Shown here in pieces: positions 1 through 11,890 of a stretch of DNA of 64,000 nucleotides; the first letter of the stretch is position 1; each line of letters starts with the position of its first letter. A program made the position numbers and the translations under genes. The DNA comes from Cymodocea nodosa (taxonomy: Eukaryota > Streptophyta > Magnoliopsida > Alismatales > Cymodoceaceae): contig CM072339.1 in the NCBI GenBank assembly GCA_036874045.1, forward strand, positions 13,089,501 to 13,153,500, in the 5' to 3' direction. The notes beneath the pieces are model-generated. The model searched no databases and was not told the origin of the DNA. It worked only from the letters and a program-made list of their open reading frames with translations.

Positions 1-580
1 CTTACCATATTTGGTTCTGTAATTTCAATAGGTATAGTAGAATACATCTGTTGGAAGAGAATATGATCGTTATGCATAATGTTATAAATACAAACTGCAA
101 ACAACAAAGTTAGATAGCTTCTTAAACATACAAATTCATACACCAAGCTTCACACATACAGTAGAACATCTTCAAGATCAAATATTCAGCAAATGCAAAC
201 TCAAGTCTAGAAGCTCTCCACACAATAAACTCTTATTTCTTCAAGCTAATGGTTTACTAAAGTGCACCAACTAAAAACTTTAGTGATAGGTTAGTTGGAG
301 CTACGACCAGAAAGCTCAGTCTAATTGATTGGTTCTTGCTTTGACCTTAAAGCAAGTGTTTGTAAGTTTTTGAAAGCTTAGTGAAGCCCAAGTATCCCTT
401 GGGAGGTGGACTAGCCGTTAGTAGTGAATCACCTAAAATCTCTACATGCATTATCTATTATTGTGTGCTTGCTAAATTACATTGTCAATTAGTCATTCAT
501 TGTTAATCTTTTGAATTTACATTTAAGAAATCAAAATATTACCATTCACCCCCCCTCTAGTAAGCCATTAGGTTCTAATA
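1..580 (+). mobile_element. Sirevirus-type Copia LTR (family A), 3' part
   Basis: Incomplete LTR running in from the left edge. It matches element 1's LTRs (6,943-8,511 and 11,891-13,481): the 'gtatagtagaa' block near 33, a TATAAATA box near 85, the repeated 'gaaagctca' segments, 'tagtgaagcccaag' and the terminal 'accattcacccccc' with a CTCTAG block. The end at about 580 is taken from 'ggttctaata', which replaces the usual CCTAACA. It is clearly more diverged than the other family A copies, so probably old. Confidence 0.7.
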
Positions 581-2660
581 GAAATGCTTGTTATTTTAGA
601 GGGTTGCATTTCATGTACCAGGTAGTTGTGTTTTGAACGCTTAAAGAGTATTTTATTATTATTTTAAGGACACGTGTTGTTACCTTAATACATGACTTAA
701 GTGATTTTTTGGTAAGTTAGATGCTAATTATTTGAAATGCGTCTAAGCATCAGATAGTTAGGTTTGCAAGTATCTAAAATACCCTTTTTCTATAAAAATT
801 ACTAAGGACACGTGTTGTGATCTGAAAACCTGATTTAAGTGTGGCTTTATAAAATTAAGCATAATCTGTTTTATTTGCACATATTTATATCATGTACAAT
901 GCACAGTAATAACTCATTGAGTTAGTGTTCTTTTTGTTAAAAGATCACGTGCCAACTCGTTGGGTTACAAGTTTAAAAGTGTAATATGATCACGTGAGAA
1001 CTCGTTGAGTTAGCAAGTAAAACTGTAAGTTGTATATCTGAACTCGTTAGTTAGAATTATGCACATGTGAATTTAAATGTTTTATTATGTCACGTGAGTT
1101 GCACATGTTTAACTCGTTAAGTTAGCATATGCATTGAGTTATTTGATTACATACTAAGGTAACGTGTTGAGTTAGTGTTATAAGTTTATAAGTTATTTTT
1201 TTATTTCACATGGTATATTATTAGTATTTTATCAAGTTTGTTGAGTTAAGCTTTACTCAATGAGGGAAGTCCGTTGAGTTAACAGTTAAGACAATGGAGT
1301 AAGTCCATTGAGTTACACTAACTCCACAGACTAGTTATTTTCTAACATGCCACTGTTAGCAATTGTAGGAAACAGGAAATTCGAAGGAAAACCACGATTG
1401 CATGTATCACGTAGGAATTAACTAGTGAAATGAAGAAGAAATCACCATCGTTGATATGAATGAAGGAAATCCAAATAATCATTTAAGCAAAAGTAGATAC
1501 TATTGAAAAAAATATAAAAGGAAGAGGAGAAAGATGAAGAAAGAGATGGAGAACCACAACTATAGGAAGCGTCGAAAGTTCCCTAAAGCTCCACAACACC
1601 ACCACAATCACCAACCATTGAAGGTTTGTGAGGATACTTTCTGAATGTCGGGTCAATTCCGAGCCAAACATGGTGACTGACAACCATTGTGAGGAGTGAT
1701 CGCATCATAGGAAGGAAAGTCATTTTCACCAAGCATCGACTCATATCTTAGGTGATCATAAAGCTTCTAGCCTTGGTTTCAGGTTGATGCCAATATACCA
1801 AAGAGGAGATCAACTTACAAGTCTTGGTTCATGATTCTATAGGGAGAGGAGGTGTGATTGTAAGTGATTAAGTTTTCAGTGGTGTAATCACGTCGCATGT
1901 AATAACAAAAGTTCTTACTATTGATAGAGAATTTTTACATTTCACCTTTCGTTCATCTTTAGGAACATATCAAAACAAAAATACCAAAAACTAATTATTT
2001 GTGTTTGTAGTTAGTATTTATATGTTGTATTGTTTATTTTGTATCATGATTAACGTTATCATTGTTAGTATTGTAAATGTTTCGTATTTATTTGATTCAG
2101 AAAATAGAAAATAGTTTTATTGATTACTGAAATTAATTCATACAGAATACTCAAAAATCTTAATAGTTACTATTCGAAATATTTGAATATTAGTGTTGAT
2201 TAATGATAAATATCAGATTAACTAACATTAAAAAACCTTAATTGATGTTATTTACATTTTGTGAAATTGCCCAATGGATGGCCAAATTCCTTTGTGAATA
2301 GCAAAAACTTAATTGGAAATTACTAGGTAGGCTCATGGAGTTATCTTAAGTCCACGAGGATAATCTGTTGAGTTAATTATAACTCCACGAAATAAGTTTG
2401 TTGAGTTAATTGTAAATCAATGGAGAGCTTAATTGAACACATATAAAACTCTAGTTATAAAAATCAAAATAGTAAATTATTCTTACTCAATCTTTGTGGG
2501 ATCGACCTGTACTTGCACACAAATACAATAGACACTATGCACTTACAGTTAAAATACAAATTGGAGTTAATAGCTAATTTGTGTGAAAGGTTGTTTATTT
2601 ACTTCTAAAAGAATTTATTAATATAAGTATAAAAACAAATCAAACAAGTTTTCCCAATTA
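581..2660 (+). mobile_element. Athila-type LTR, old copy
   Basis: Degenerate + strand LTR of the family seen whole at 41,608-44,117. Shared marks are the 'aactcgttgagttag' series with CACGTG boxes (930-1,180), the inverted GTTGAGTTA/ACTCAATG motifs (1,240-1,330), the diverged 'gaagaggag' leader (about 1,500-1,870) and the conserved 3' block 'gatcgacctgtacttg' near 2,500. Both ends are approximate: the left abuts a Sirevirus LTR and the right abuts Athila gag sequence on the other strand. It carries the LTR block also found in Sirevirus LTR D. Confidence 0.65.
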
Positions 2661-3539
2661 ACAGTACCTCATTTTCTTTTTGAATTCTAGGTGACACACA
2701 GGTTCTAGATCTCAATGTTACATATACATTTTCTATATTCTTAGAAATTTCATGGTTTTTTTGCATTTCTTCAAGTGGATTAATTTTCTCAATTCCTATT
2801 TCATTTGTAATTTCATTTATCTTCATGTTTGTACTTGATGCACATTTTTGAGTTCTAATTGTTCATTTATATTATCTTGTTGATCTTGCATGACTTGTAA
2901 TTTCATTGTTTGTTCATCAAGTGCATTTAGCTTTCTTTCCAAATCATCTAATCTCATTGCATTAAGCTTTTGATCAATTTTCATTATAGTTTTCTCAGTT
3001 TCATAAACAATATCTATTTTAGGTTCTGAATAATTTTCCTAATAATTTACTTGGCTAACTTCTTAATGATAATACATGTATTCTTCCAGTTTGTCAAGGT
3101 TTTGGTCTAAACTTCATTCAAGTTTATCATACCAATGCCAAATTTCTTTTTTCCTAGACATATTACTTGTCCTGAAGTGATTATTAGTTTGGTAAACTAT
3201 AGGTATTTCATACTCAATCTTATATTGGATATAATTCATTTGTTGCTCATTTAATTTAGTCATCTGCAATCATCTCAACTTTAAACAATCAGTAATGTCA
3301 TGTCCTTTTAAATTATAGAATTCACATATGCTAACTACAAGTTTCAAAAATCTTTGAACATATGCATCTATCATATTCTGAATGATAAAATTATACTACA
3401 CTCTTACTACTATGAAAAGACTTGTCTTGTCAACTTAAGTGTATTTTTTTATAAGTAACAAGTAATTTAACAAACAATTTCTAATTTTACAACTTAGTTT
3501 GTTAAATTGACTACAAATGCACAACATCTATTGTATAAG
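2661..3539 (-). pseudogene. Athila-type gag fragment (zinc-knuckle and linker part), fossil
   Basis: Read on the - strand, this piece parallels 46,525-47,465 of the large Athila element. Shared stretches are the C-x-F/Y-GHD zinc-knuckle-like segment, the 'QQMNY' linker, the helical 'MRLDDLERKL' region and the 'VYVTLRS' segment before the protease. Protease and pol are absent here. It is broken and heavily decayed, with several breaks. Family assignment rests on the parallel copy. Confidence 0.6.
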
Positions 3540-3716
3540 TGTTGATAGGAAAGGTTTATACTTAAGAGGGGGTGAATTAAGCATACTACACATTTCGTAG
3601 TATTTTTAGTCCCTTTTTAAATCTAGGTAATGCAGAAATAAAATAGAGATTAAAACACACAAACAATTTATGGTGGTTCTCCTCAACCAGGGTACGTCCA
3701 CTCCTTGAATCTCTAT

Positions 3717-5423
3717 TATTAGTTCATTATTTTATAAGTTAATTTTGATGATGAAAAATGTGTGTTTAATATCTCTGAAATAATTTTAATAAATTGTCTA
3801 ACTACTATATATTTAGAAATCTTTTGAAAATAGATTTCGAAAGGTTTTCATTTTTATCTAGTGGTTGATCGGAGAGTTACACTACAAGTCACCGAAAAAA
3901 AAAGGTAAATCGAATAGTTAGCTTTTTCTCCTAGTTGACCAAAGAGTTATTTCTGTAACTATCCAAAAAGAATTTTTCTTCAGTGAGTTAAGTTTTTCTC
4001 CTATTCAAATGGTTTTATTTCTAAGTATCCAAAATACCTTTGTTTTTGGATAGTTAAGTTTTTAAGTTCTAGATAGTTAGCCTTTTTCTGATTTAATGTA
4101 TTTTCGGTTACTTCCTTCTAAAGGACATGTGTCATGCCCTTAATGCATGACTTAAGTGGCTTTTTAGAAGGTTATAAATGTAACTATCTGAAAACCCTTA
4201 AGAATTGGAGAGTTACCTTTAGTAAGTATTCGAAATCTGTTTTAACCTTCGGATAGTTAATTTTAATGTTTATTTTTGACTTAAGTGGCTTTTTAGAAGG
4301 TTACGAATGTAACTATCTGAAATGACTTAAGAATTGGAGAGTTATCTTCTTGAAGTATCCGAAACATATTTTCTCTAACGGATAGTTTATTTTTAATATT
4401 TTATGCTACTGTTTCAGAAGGACATGTGTTTTAATTTAAATGCATGACTTAAGTGGCCTTTCAGAATGTGCCCTAACTATCCGAAATGATTTTAAGGTTT
4501 GGCAGGTTAACATTCTAAGTTTTTGATTTTCTAAAAGTCTTTGAAGATTTTATTTTTACAGAATCTACAACTACTATTTATTGACTAACTCTTTTGGTAG
4601 ATATCTCTTGATTGTAAATCTCAAATTAATTATGATTGAACGTTGCTGGAAATGGATTACTGCACAAGGAATCTAACCATTTCAGAATCCTTTCCATATA
4701 TGCAAATCTCGAAGGAAGAATAGAAAGGATTTGTAGAAAACAGAAGAATTGATAACATAGAATTTTAGCACATAGAAGGAGAAATTGATTTTTCAATAAT
4801 CTTGCAAACACTCTGAAGATTCATCTACAACAAAGCACTGAAGATTAAAGCATGTAGTCAATCAAGATTTCTCCCAAAGCTTCATCAATCGACTCCCTAT
4901 AGGAGTTGTCTTTGTGCTGTGTGTTTTAATCATTTTAAGTTAATGACTCCTGCAATTAAACTATTTTCTCATTTGTTTGAAAATCCTAACTCACAAGGGT
5001 GTTGTGAGTATACCTTCACAATGTTAGGGCCTTGGTGAAGAGAGTGAAGTGTAATACTTCATTTGCTCAAGATTAGGGTCTTGAGTACACAAAGTTGGTG
5101 CTTTGTGTGAGCTTTTTGTTCAGCCTATAAAAACATTTGTAAGGTTGTTGCTTAGCTTGCAAAAGTAACTTGTTTAAGGTTTGTGCTTAGTCTTAAAAGC
5201 ACTTAGTGGAATTCTCAAGGTTGTGACCTTAAGGAGTGGACTACCTAGTTTAGAAAACCACTATAAAATCCTTTATACTATTTACTTTCTGCTTTACATT
5301 TTATAATTATAAAATCAATTAATTAGGGTTCATTAGTGTCAATAGCTTCCAAAAATTTAAAAGCAAAATAAATTTTATTAGGACACTATTCACCCCCTTC
5401 TAGTGTGCCATTTGATTCCATCA
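3717..5423 (+). mobile_element. Solo Sirevirus-type LTR (family B)
   Basis: About 1.7 kb, resembling the LTR that starts at 14,256: 'ttagttc' start, 'aatcctaactcacaagggt' near 4,983, 'ggtgaagagagtgaag' near 5,033, 'tcaagattagggtcttgag' near 5,067. It ends 'ctagtgtgccatttgattccatca'-like, as family LTRs do. Flanks TCTAT (3,712-3,716) and CCTAC (5,424-5,428) could be a decayed 5-bp target duplication. With no internal sequence it is best read as a solo LTR left by LTR-LTR recombination. Confidence 0.6.
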
Positions 5424-6104
5424 CCTACGCAAGAATTCACTATCTTCAAGAGTTTTTGGTTCACTCAAAACCCGATGTAATACAGCTTTACTCAAAGTAA
5501 AATCAACTTGACAATGCACTGATCCTTCGTCAAGTTCTCCCTCTAACTATATAAACCCTCGTATAGCTACCGTGCTAACTATACCAACCCTTATAGTTAT
5601 CTGCACAACTTTACATGCTCTTGTAAAGTTATCTGAAACTCTTCTGAAAGAACACCTTTCAAAGTTTTTTCCACAACACCTCTTATGGATAGATTCTCTT
5701 TTTCAATTAATGATGTAATGCAAAGAGGAATTAATCATGAAAGCATAAACATAATAAAACTTTCCTCTTGTAGATATGGCAACCCTTAAATCTTCAGGTA
5801 ATAACTTTGTTGCCACGGAGTTCCTTTAGATGACTTTTAGCTCTCATTCTCCAAGTATCTTCAAGTCTTCTAAGAATTTTCTTTCTAGAGTTTTTATCGA
5901 AAGGGAACTCACACCAAACATCAATTTTACTCAATTTATTTTACATTGAGAAAATCTAACTATTTACACACAATCCTACAACACATTCTTTTTCTTTCAG
6001 ATTTCCTATAACCACTTGCTACATGATCGTCAAGAAATAACTAGTTCATGGAGTTAGTGAAACTCAATGAACTTATTCTATGGACTTAACTATAACTCAA
6101 TAGG

Positions 6105-6204
6105 CCTACTTCGTGGAGTTAACTTTACTCAATAGACTTACTTCATTGAGTTAACTTTACTCAATGGACTTACTTCATTGAGTTAACTTTACTCAATGAA
6201 CCTG
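6105..6204. repeat. 32-bp tandem repeat, self-complementary unit
   Basis: About three copies of a 32-bp unit containing 'cattgagttaac' followed by 'tttactcaatg'. Each unit is an imperfect inverted repeat (CATTGAGT ... ACTCAATG), so the array could fold into serial hairpins. It lies inside LTR C. Confidence 0.8.
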
Positions 6205-6426
6205 TTCAGTTTAAGATTTTTTTTGAACCACGATCTTTAATCTTGACTTTGTCAAATCGATCTCTGATTGTCATCTATAAATATTTCATTAAGTCTTTAG
6301 GAATATGGTGGAATGTGTGTGAGTACGTGTGTGTCACATGTCATCTGCAAAATAAATAATCCTACAACAAAACTTTGATTAAATATAAAAATATAATAGT
6401 TAAATAAAATCATCAAAGTGCTAACA

Positions 6427-6842
6427 TTATGACCATTCGTAAAGTTATACTCATAACTTTACGAGCTTATACATGGTAAAACATTAGGAACATCCATAAA
6501 CTTATCTCCTTAACTTTACAGACTCTTACAAGCTGGCATGTGTAACGTATAATTCTTTATCTTTTATAAAACTACCTATACTAGACTTATAACTTTATGA
6601 ACCTCTTAAGAGATAACCTTACAAAGGTCTGTCAAGTTTACCTTATAACTTTACGGATTCTATATATTATAAGTTTACGAAGATCCATAACGTTAAAGTC
6701 ATAACTTTACTAGATTAAGATTTTAGCATATAAAAGTAACTTCATAACTTTACGATTGTCCATGAATTTATCATTGTAACTTTACAAGTCTCCATAAAAT
6801 TATATACTTGGATAAATTATCAAAATTGATGAAGAGTTTCTA
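6427..6842. repeat. Array of TAACTTTACGA-type motifs
   Basis: No gene is visible. About ten copies of 'ataactttacga' and close variants, on both strands, are spaced roughly 30-60 bp and often followed by 'ccataaa' or 'tcataac'. It looks like motif-rich regulatory (LTR-like or intergenic) sequence of element 3, but uses a different motif from the AACTCAACGGA family of the other LTRs. Confidence 0.6.
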
Positions 6843-6937
6843 CAGTAATTGTTTAGATTATCCAATAATGGCATTGATATCTCCCTTTCCACTACTGCAT
6901 TGGGTTGGAAAGAGGAAGATATGAATCAACTCATCTA

Positions 6938-6942
6938 TAAAT
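6938..6942. repeat. Target-site duplication of element 1 (left)
   Basis: TAAAT, identical to 13,482-13,486 just outside the 3' LTR. A perfect 5-bp duplication is what Copia integrases leave. Confidence 0.85.
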
Positions 6943-8511
6943 TGTTAGAACCCTTATATTTTGATAATGCAAAAACCTATGTGAGGAAACAAATTGTATT
7001 TCATAGATATCACAAGACAATTCAGCAAACTGCTAAGGATAATTCAAAATTGCTACAAGAGAAAGACAGGATTTTCAAAAGGTTACCAAGATTAAGTATC
7101 TAGAAGAAATGGATCTTTAGTGAGTTATAGGCTTAAGTATCCAAAAAGTTAATTTAAAGCAATAGATACATCATTAAATAGTTAGAATGATAACTATCCA
7201 AAATTACAATGCTTTCAAAAAGTTTGAAAGATAGCTAGTTGAATAATTGGAGGTTTAGGAAAGCTAACTATCCGAAAATTCAAGGAAATCGAAAAGTTAG
7301 GAAGGCTAACTATTCGAAACTTAAGTCATTCAATTACTCACGTGTAGAAATTCAATCGGAAGCTTATGAGAAAATTCAAAAGGTTACTGTAGCTAACTAT
7401 TCAAAAGTTAAAATACTTTGGTAAGTTAATAACTACAACTATTCGAAAGTTAAGTTACTTAAATACACACGTGTAGAATTCAGAAATCCAGTCGTAAGCT
7501 TAAAAGGATTTTTAGAGAGTTAGAAAGCTTACTATTCGAAAAACATGAAGTTTCGAAAGGTTATAGATTTAACTATCTGAAACTTAAATTATTCAATTAT
7601 GCACGTGCAGAAATAAAAAAATACATGTCGAGTAGTCAAAAGCCTTGAAGTATAACTGTTCGAGTTTTTTAGAGGGTTACAAGATAACTGTTCAAGTTTT
7701 TCAAAGAGCTACAAGCTAACTGACCGAAACTAAGAAGCCTCATGTGTATGACTTAAAATCTCACATGACATAGACAAAAGGACTTAAGTGGATTTTCGGT
7801 GAGTTACGACTATCCTTTGGAGAGTTACACAGCTAACCATTCGAAAATCAAAGGAAATCGAAAGATTATAAGCTTGATAGTATACAGAATGGTAACTTAC
7901 TATTTTTGGGATTGACTATACAATAAGTATAGTAGAAAACATCCATTAGAAGTGAATATGATCATTATACCTCTTGGTATAAATATGATAAGTAAAGGGA
8001 AGATAAAAACAACGATAATCATATATTGAAAGCTACTCAAAAATTCCAGAAAAATACTCAATCTGCTAATACAGAAGTGATACACTCTCAAGCATACTGA
8101 AGCACAAAAGCTCCATATGCTCAAGTTCTGATTCAAAGCTCAAAGATGTTGGTTTGTGAGTTTGTACTTGAAAACTCACTATTGGTTAAGAGCTTGGACC
8201 TGAAAGCTCAAGAAAGGTTGGTTGTTGAGCTTCTACTTGAAAGCTCAAGTGTTGGTTCTTGCTTCAACTTGAAAGTAAGTGTTGTAAGTAGTTATATACT
8301 TAGTGAAGCCCAAGTGAATCTTGGGGGTGGATTAGCCAAGTTGGTGAACCACCTAAAATCTCCTTGTGTTCATTATTCTTTATTATTTTGCATGCATATT
8401 CATTATTTAAGCTCATAATTTAATCAAATCAACTAATAAAGTTTAAAAAGAACCTAATATTACACATAGATCACCATTCACCCCCCTCTAGTGAGCCATA
8501 CAATCCTAACA
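6943..8511 (+). repeat. 5' LTR of element 1
   Basis: 1,569 bp, TGTTAGAA...CCTAACA. U3 is dense in CGGATAGTTA / TAACTATC-like motifs and CACGTG-like boxes (7,100-7,850). The 3' part has three successive 'gaaagctca'-type segments (8,160-8,250) and the terminal CACCCCCCTCTAG block. Pairs with 11,891-13,481. Confidence 0.87.
7978..7985 (+). promoter_or_regulatory. LTR TATA box, element 1 5' LTR
   Basis: TATAAATA downstream of the motif-rich U3 and about 530 bp before the LTR end. The same box is at 12,946-12,953 in the 3' LTR and near 85 in the LTR fragment at the left edge, so it is the likely family A core promoter. Confidence 0.6.
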
Positions 8512-8513
8512 AT

Positions 8514-8525
8514 TGGTATCAAAGC
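8514..8525 (+). other. Primer-binding site of element 1
   Basis: TGGTATCAAAGC two bases after the LTR end. It differs by one base from the initiator-Met tRNA complement TGGTATCAGAGC that Copia elements use. Confidence 0.85.
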
Positions 8526-8564
8526 TTAGTTAATCCATTTAAAGATTTAACTATCTAGATTCTT

Positions 8565-9330
8565 ATGGCACAATTTGTTGAAGGGAAAAACATCCACAGA
8601 CCTCCTCTATTCGATAGTTCCAATTATAATTATTAAAAGAATATAATGGAGTATTTTCTCAAGAGTTCTAATGTAAAACTCTAGAAGATTATTGTTCTTG
8701 GAACTACACTTCCTACTAGTAATGTTATGGACTGGACTAAGGAGGATGAGAGAATTATCTAGTTGGATGCTTGAGGGCTGAATGCTATGTATTGTGCACT
8801 AATAGCTGAATAGTATAATAAAGTTTATACATGTAAATCAGCACATGAAGCTTCGAAAATCCTTCAAGTTACACACAAAGATACAAGCCAAGTAAAAAAC
8901 ACAAAAATCAGCATCTTATTGAGAAAATTAGAACTATTCAAGATGAATGAAAATGAATGCACAACTGAAATGTTTTCCAGATTTATTAAGATTATTAACG
9001 ACCTAAGAGGCTTGGAAAAGGAATTTTCTATGCATGAATAGGTACAAAAGATTTTGAGAAGTTTAACTGTTGAGTAGAAACAAAAATCCACTTCCATTCA
9101 AGACTCCAAGGACCTCAACAACTACACTGTTGAAGAGTTGTTGGGCAATCTACTAGTCTACGAGGTTTAGATGAAAGATTGAAAGGAACAGGAGGGAATG
9201 GTTGAAAAGAAAGCTGAGAAGAAAAAGGAAATTACATTTCCTTCAACTAAAGATGCTTTGAGCTCAAATGATAATGAGATTATGTTGTTGGCAAGGAATT
9301 TCAAAAAATTCATGAAGAAAAATAAAACAT
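8565..9330 (+). pseudogene. Element 1 gag, fossil
   Basis: Copia-type Gag of the UBN2 class. The start reads MAQFVEGKNIHRPPLFD, the classic first segment of Sirevirus Gag, followed by the CKSAHEA and KISILLRKLELFKM segments and 'LRGLEKEFS'. It parallels element 2's gag (19,248-20,778) almost segment for segment. In the living family Gag forms the cytoplasmic virus-like particle. This copy is broken in several places. Confidence 0.8.
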
Positions 9331-11441
9331 TGCAAGAAATAGCTAGAACTATGTTGAATGCTACTGATCTACCAAAATTTCTTTAGGTTGAAGCTGTTGG
9401 TATAGCTTGTCACGTCTCCAATAGAACTCATATCAAATATATGTTGAATAAGACACCATTTGAACTTTGGTATGATAAGACACCAAATGTTGGATATTTT
9501 AAGACATTCTAATGCAAATGTTATGTCTTAAACACTAGAGATGCTAAAGATAAGTTTGACTCAAAATCTAAACTTACCATACTTGTTGGGTATCCTTTAG
9601 AAGCAAAGCATATAGAGTATATTTTACTAAAGACAGAAGAGTAGAGGAAAGTATAAATGTTCAGTTTGATGAAGATTTCATACAGAACATAAGAAATCTA
9701 AAGATTGTTAATGAAAGTGAAAATGAAGAATATGAAACAAATAAATGCAAGCTGAAATCCAAGTCCCAAGCATCAGATCAAAATCAAAATAATTGGAACT
9801 TCAAATCAAATCATCCAATGAAACAAATAATTGGAAGTATAACCAAAGGAGTACAAACAAGAAGCAAGACACAAGATATTTGTAATTATTGGGCATTTGT
9901 GTCAGAATTTGAGCCAAAATTAGTAGATGAAGCTTGTAAGGATAATTACTAGACAATGGCTATGCAGGAAGAATTAAATCAGTTCCAGAAAAATAATGTC
10001 TTAGAATTAGTGAAGAAACTAGTAGGAAAATCCATCATTGAAACCAAATGAATTTTCAAAAATAAATTAAATGAAGAAGGAAACATTCTCAAAAATAAAG
10101 CTCGACTAGTTGCACAAGGATATAATCAGCAAGAAGGCATTGATTATGAAGAAACTTTTGCACCTATAGCTAGAATTGAAGCTATCAGAATGTTACTTGC
10201 TTTTGCAAGTAGTATAAGAATAAAACTCTTTCAAATGGATGTAAAGAGTGCATTTCTAAATGGAGAAATACAAGAAGAAGTATTTGTTAAGCAACCTCCT
10301 GAATTTGAAGATGAAGAAAAATTAGATCATGTATACAGATTAAACAAGGCTTTGTATGGTTTGAAATAAGCACCTAGGGTATGGTATGAAAAATTGAAGA
10401 AATTCTTAACTGATAATGATTTCAACATAGGCAAAGTGGATAACACTTTCTTTATCAAAACCTTTGATTTGCATATGTTGATTGTTCAAATCTATGTTGA
10501 TAATATTATTTTTGGGGGTATATCAGAAAAACTATGTCATGAATGTTAGAATTTGATGAAAAATAAATTTGAAATGAGCATGATGAAAGAGTTGAAGTTT
10601 TTCTTAGGACTATAGATCCATCAAGTGAAGAATGACATCTTTGTTAATCAAGAAAAATACTATAAAGAAACTCTGAAGAAATTTGGCTTTGAAAATATCA
10701 AATCTGCAAACACACTAATGAGTTCAAATATTAAACTTGAAAATAATAACCTAAGTGTTGCAGTGGATCAAAATAAATACAGAGGCATGATTGGTTCTCT
10801 ATTGTATTTATCAACAAGTAGGCCAAATATCATGTTCAGTGTATACTTGTGTGCTAGATTTCATGCATCACTAAAAGAATCTCATCTGAAATCAATCAAA
10901 AGAATCTTCAAGTATTTACAAGGCACTAAAGATTTTAGATTATATTACTCAACTAATAGCAGTCTAACTTTAACAGGTTATAGTGATGTAAATTATACAA
11001 GTAGTAGATTAGACAGAAAAGTACAAGTAACACATGCCAACTACTTGGAAATTCTTTAATTTCATGGTTCAGTAGGAAACAAAACTGTATTGCATTATCC
11101 ACTATTGAGGTAAAATATATTACAATAGGACTATGTTGTGTTCAAATTTTATGGATACAGCAAACTTTAGTAGATTACAAACTGAAAATTCAAAATAGAG
11201 AAATATATTATGATAATAGTAGTACAATAAGTTTATCCAAGAATACAGTACTTTACTCCAAAGCCAAGGATATCGAGATTAGACATCATTTTTTGAGAGA
11301 TCATGTGGAAAAAGGGCATATCTCACTTAAGTTTGTTCCAATAGAAAATCAGCTTGCAGACATTTTCATAAAACCATTAAATGAATCAACATTTAATCAT
11401 ATTAGAAGAAATCTAGGCATATACTCTATACATGACTTATA
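9331..11441 (+). pseudogene. Element 1 pol: integrase part, reverse transcriptase, RNase H (fossil)
   Basis: Copia-type pol remnants in normal Copia order (integrase before RT). Integrase is represented by 'NRTHIKYMLNKTPFELWY', the conserved part after the catalytic core. RT shows [20 protein letters not shown], '[13 protein letters not shown]', 'ALYGLK', the YVDN-I-FGG box (Copia YVDD position) and 'MIGSLLYLSTSRPNI'. RNase H shows the 'KAKDIEIRHHFLRD' and 'NQLADIFIKPL' segments typical of Copia. These enzymes copy and insert the element. Many breaks; not functional as it stands. Confidence 0.88.
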
Positions 11442-11890
11442 ATGCATTCATATTGGTTTTATGATTATTACCACTCAAGCTCACTATATGGGAGCTTGTT
11501 TTTTCCACTAACATGTACTCTTGCAGGATTTTAAAGTATGTTAGGAAATAGCAGGGATCAACAAGAGAAGATCTATCCAACTCAAGGTTAGAAGAGAAAA
11601 AGATTTTTGCTTACAAGAGTTGTGGTATCAGAAATAGAGATCTCCTTTTATCTAATGACAAAAGGGGGGAGAAGAATAAAGAGAAATTACATGGAAGGTA
11701 GGGGGAGAATTCTCAATACACAGATAGGGAGAGAAATCTACTCTAGTATTCTGTACTCATTGTAAATCATGTAACTCTAGAAATCTGTTTCACTTATTTT
11801 CTATATGACTGAATGTATTGAAATAAACTAAGGAGTGAAATACATGTAATTAAATGTAAAAGATTTTGTCATTATCAAAAAGGGGGAGAT
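11442..11890 (+). other. Element 1 3' untranslated region with multiple polypurine tracts
   Basis: No gene. It holds 'aaaaggggggagaag' (about 11,659), 'tagggggagaa' (about 11,699), 'agggagagaa' (about 11,727) and the terminal PPT 'aaaaagggggaga' directly before the 3' LTR. Repeated PPT-like tracts before the 3' LTR are a known hallmark of Sireviruses. Confidence 0.75.

Larger units (their letters stand above)
3540..6426 (-). mobile_element. Sirevirus-type LTR 'C', split by LTR B
   Basis: On the + strand it opens with 'tgttgataggaaagg' and the reverse complement of a CACCCCCTC LTR end, and closes at 'gtgctaaca', so it is a - strand LTR. LTR B (3,717-5,423) sits inside it: the sequences at 3,540-3,716 and from 5,424 read as two halves of one LTR. 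It contains Ty1/Copia-style U5 sequence ('ttaaaacacacaaacaa'), a 32-bp tandem array near 6.1 kb and many GTTGAGTTA motifs. No matching internal region is next to it. I see no convincing TSD. Confidence 0.5.

Noticed and set aside
6105-6204. Short regularly spaced repeats as a possible CRISPR array
   Set aside because: Plant nuclear context, units are contiguous with no unique spacers, and they sit inside an LTR.
8146-8418. A 90-codon frame with an almost identical twin at 13,117-13,386
   Set aside because: Both lie at the same place in the two LTRs of element 1; the similarity is LTR identity, and the frame is made of the repeated 'gaaagctca' segments.
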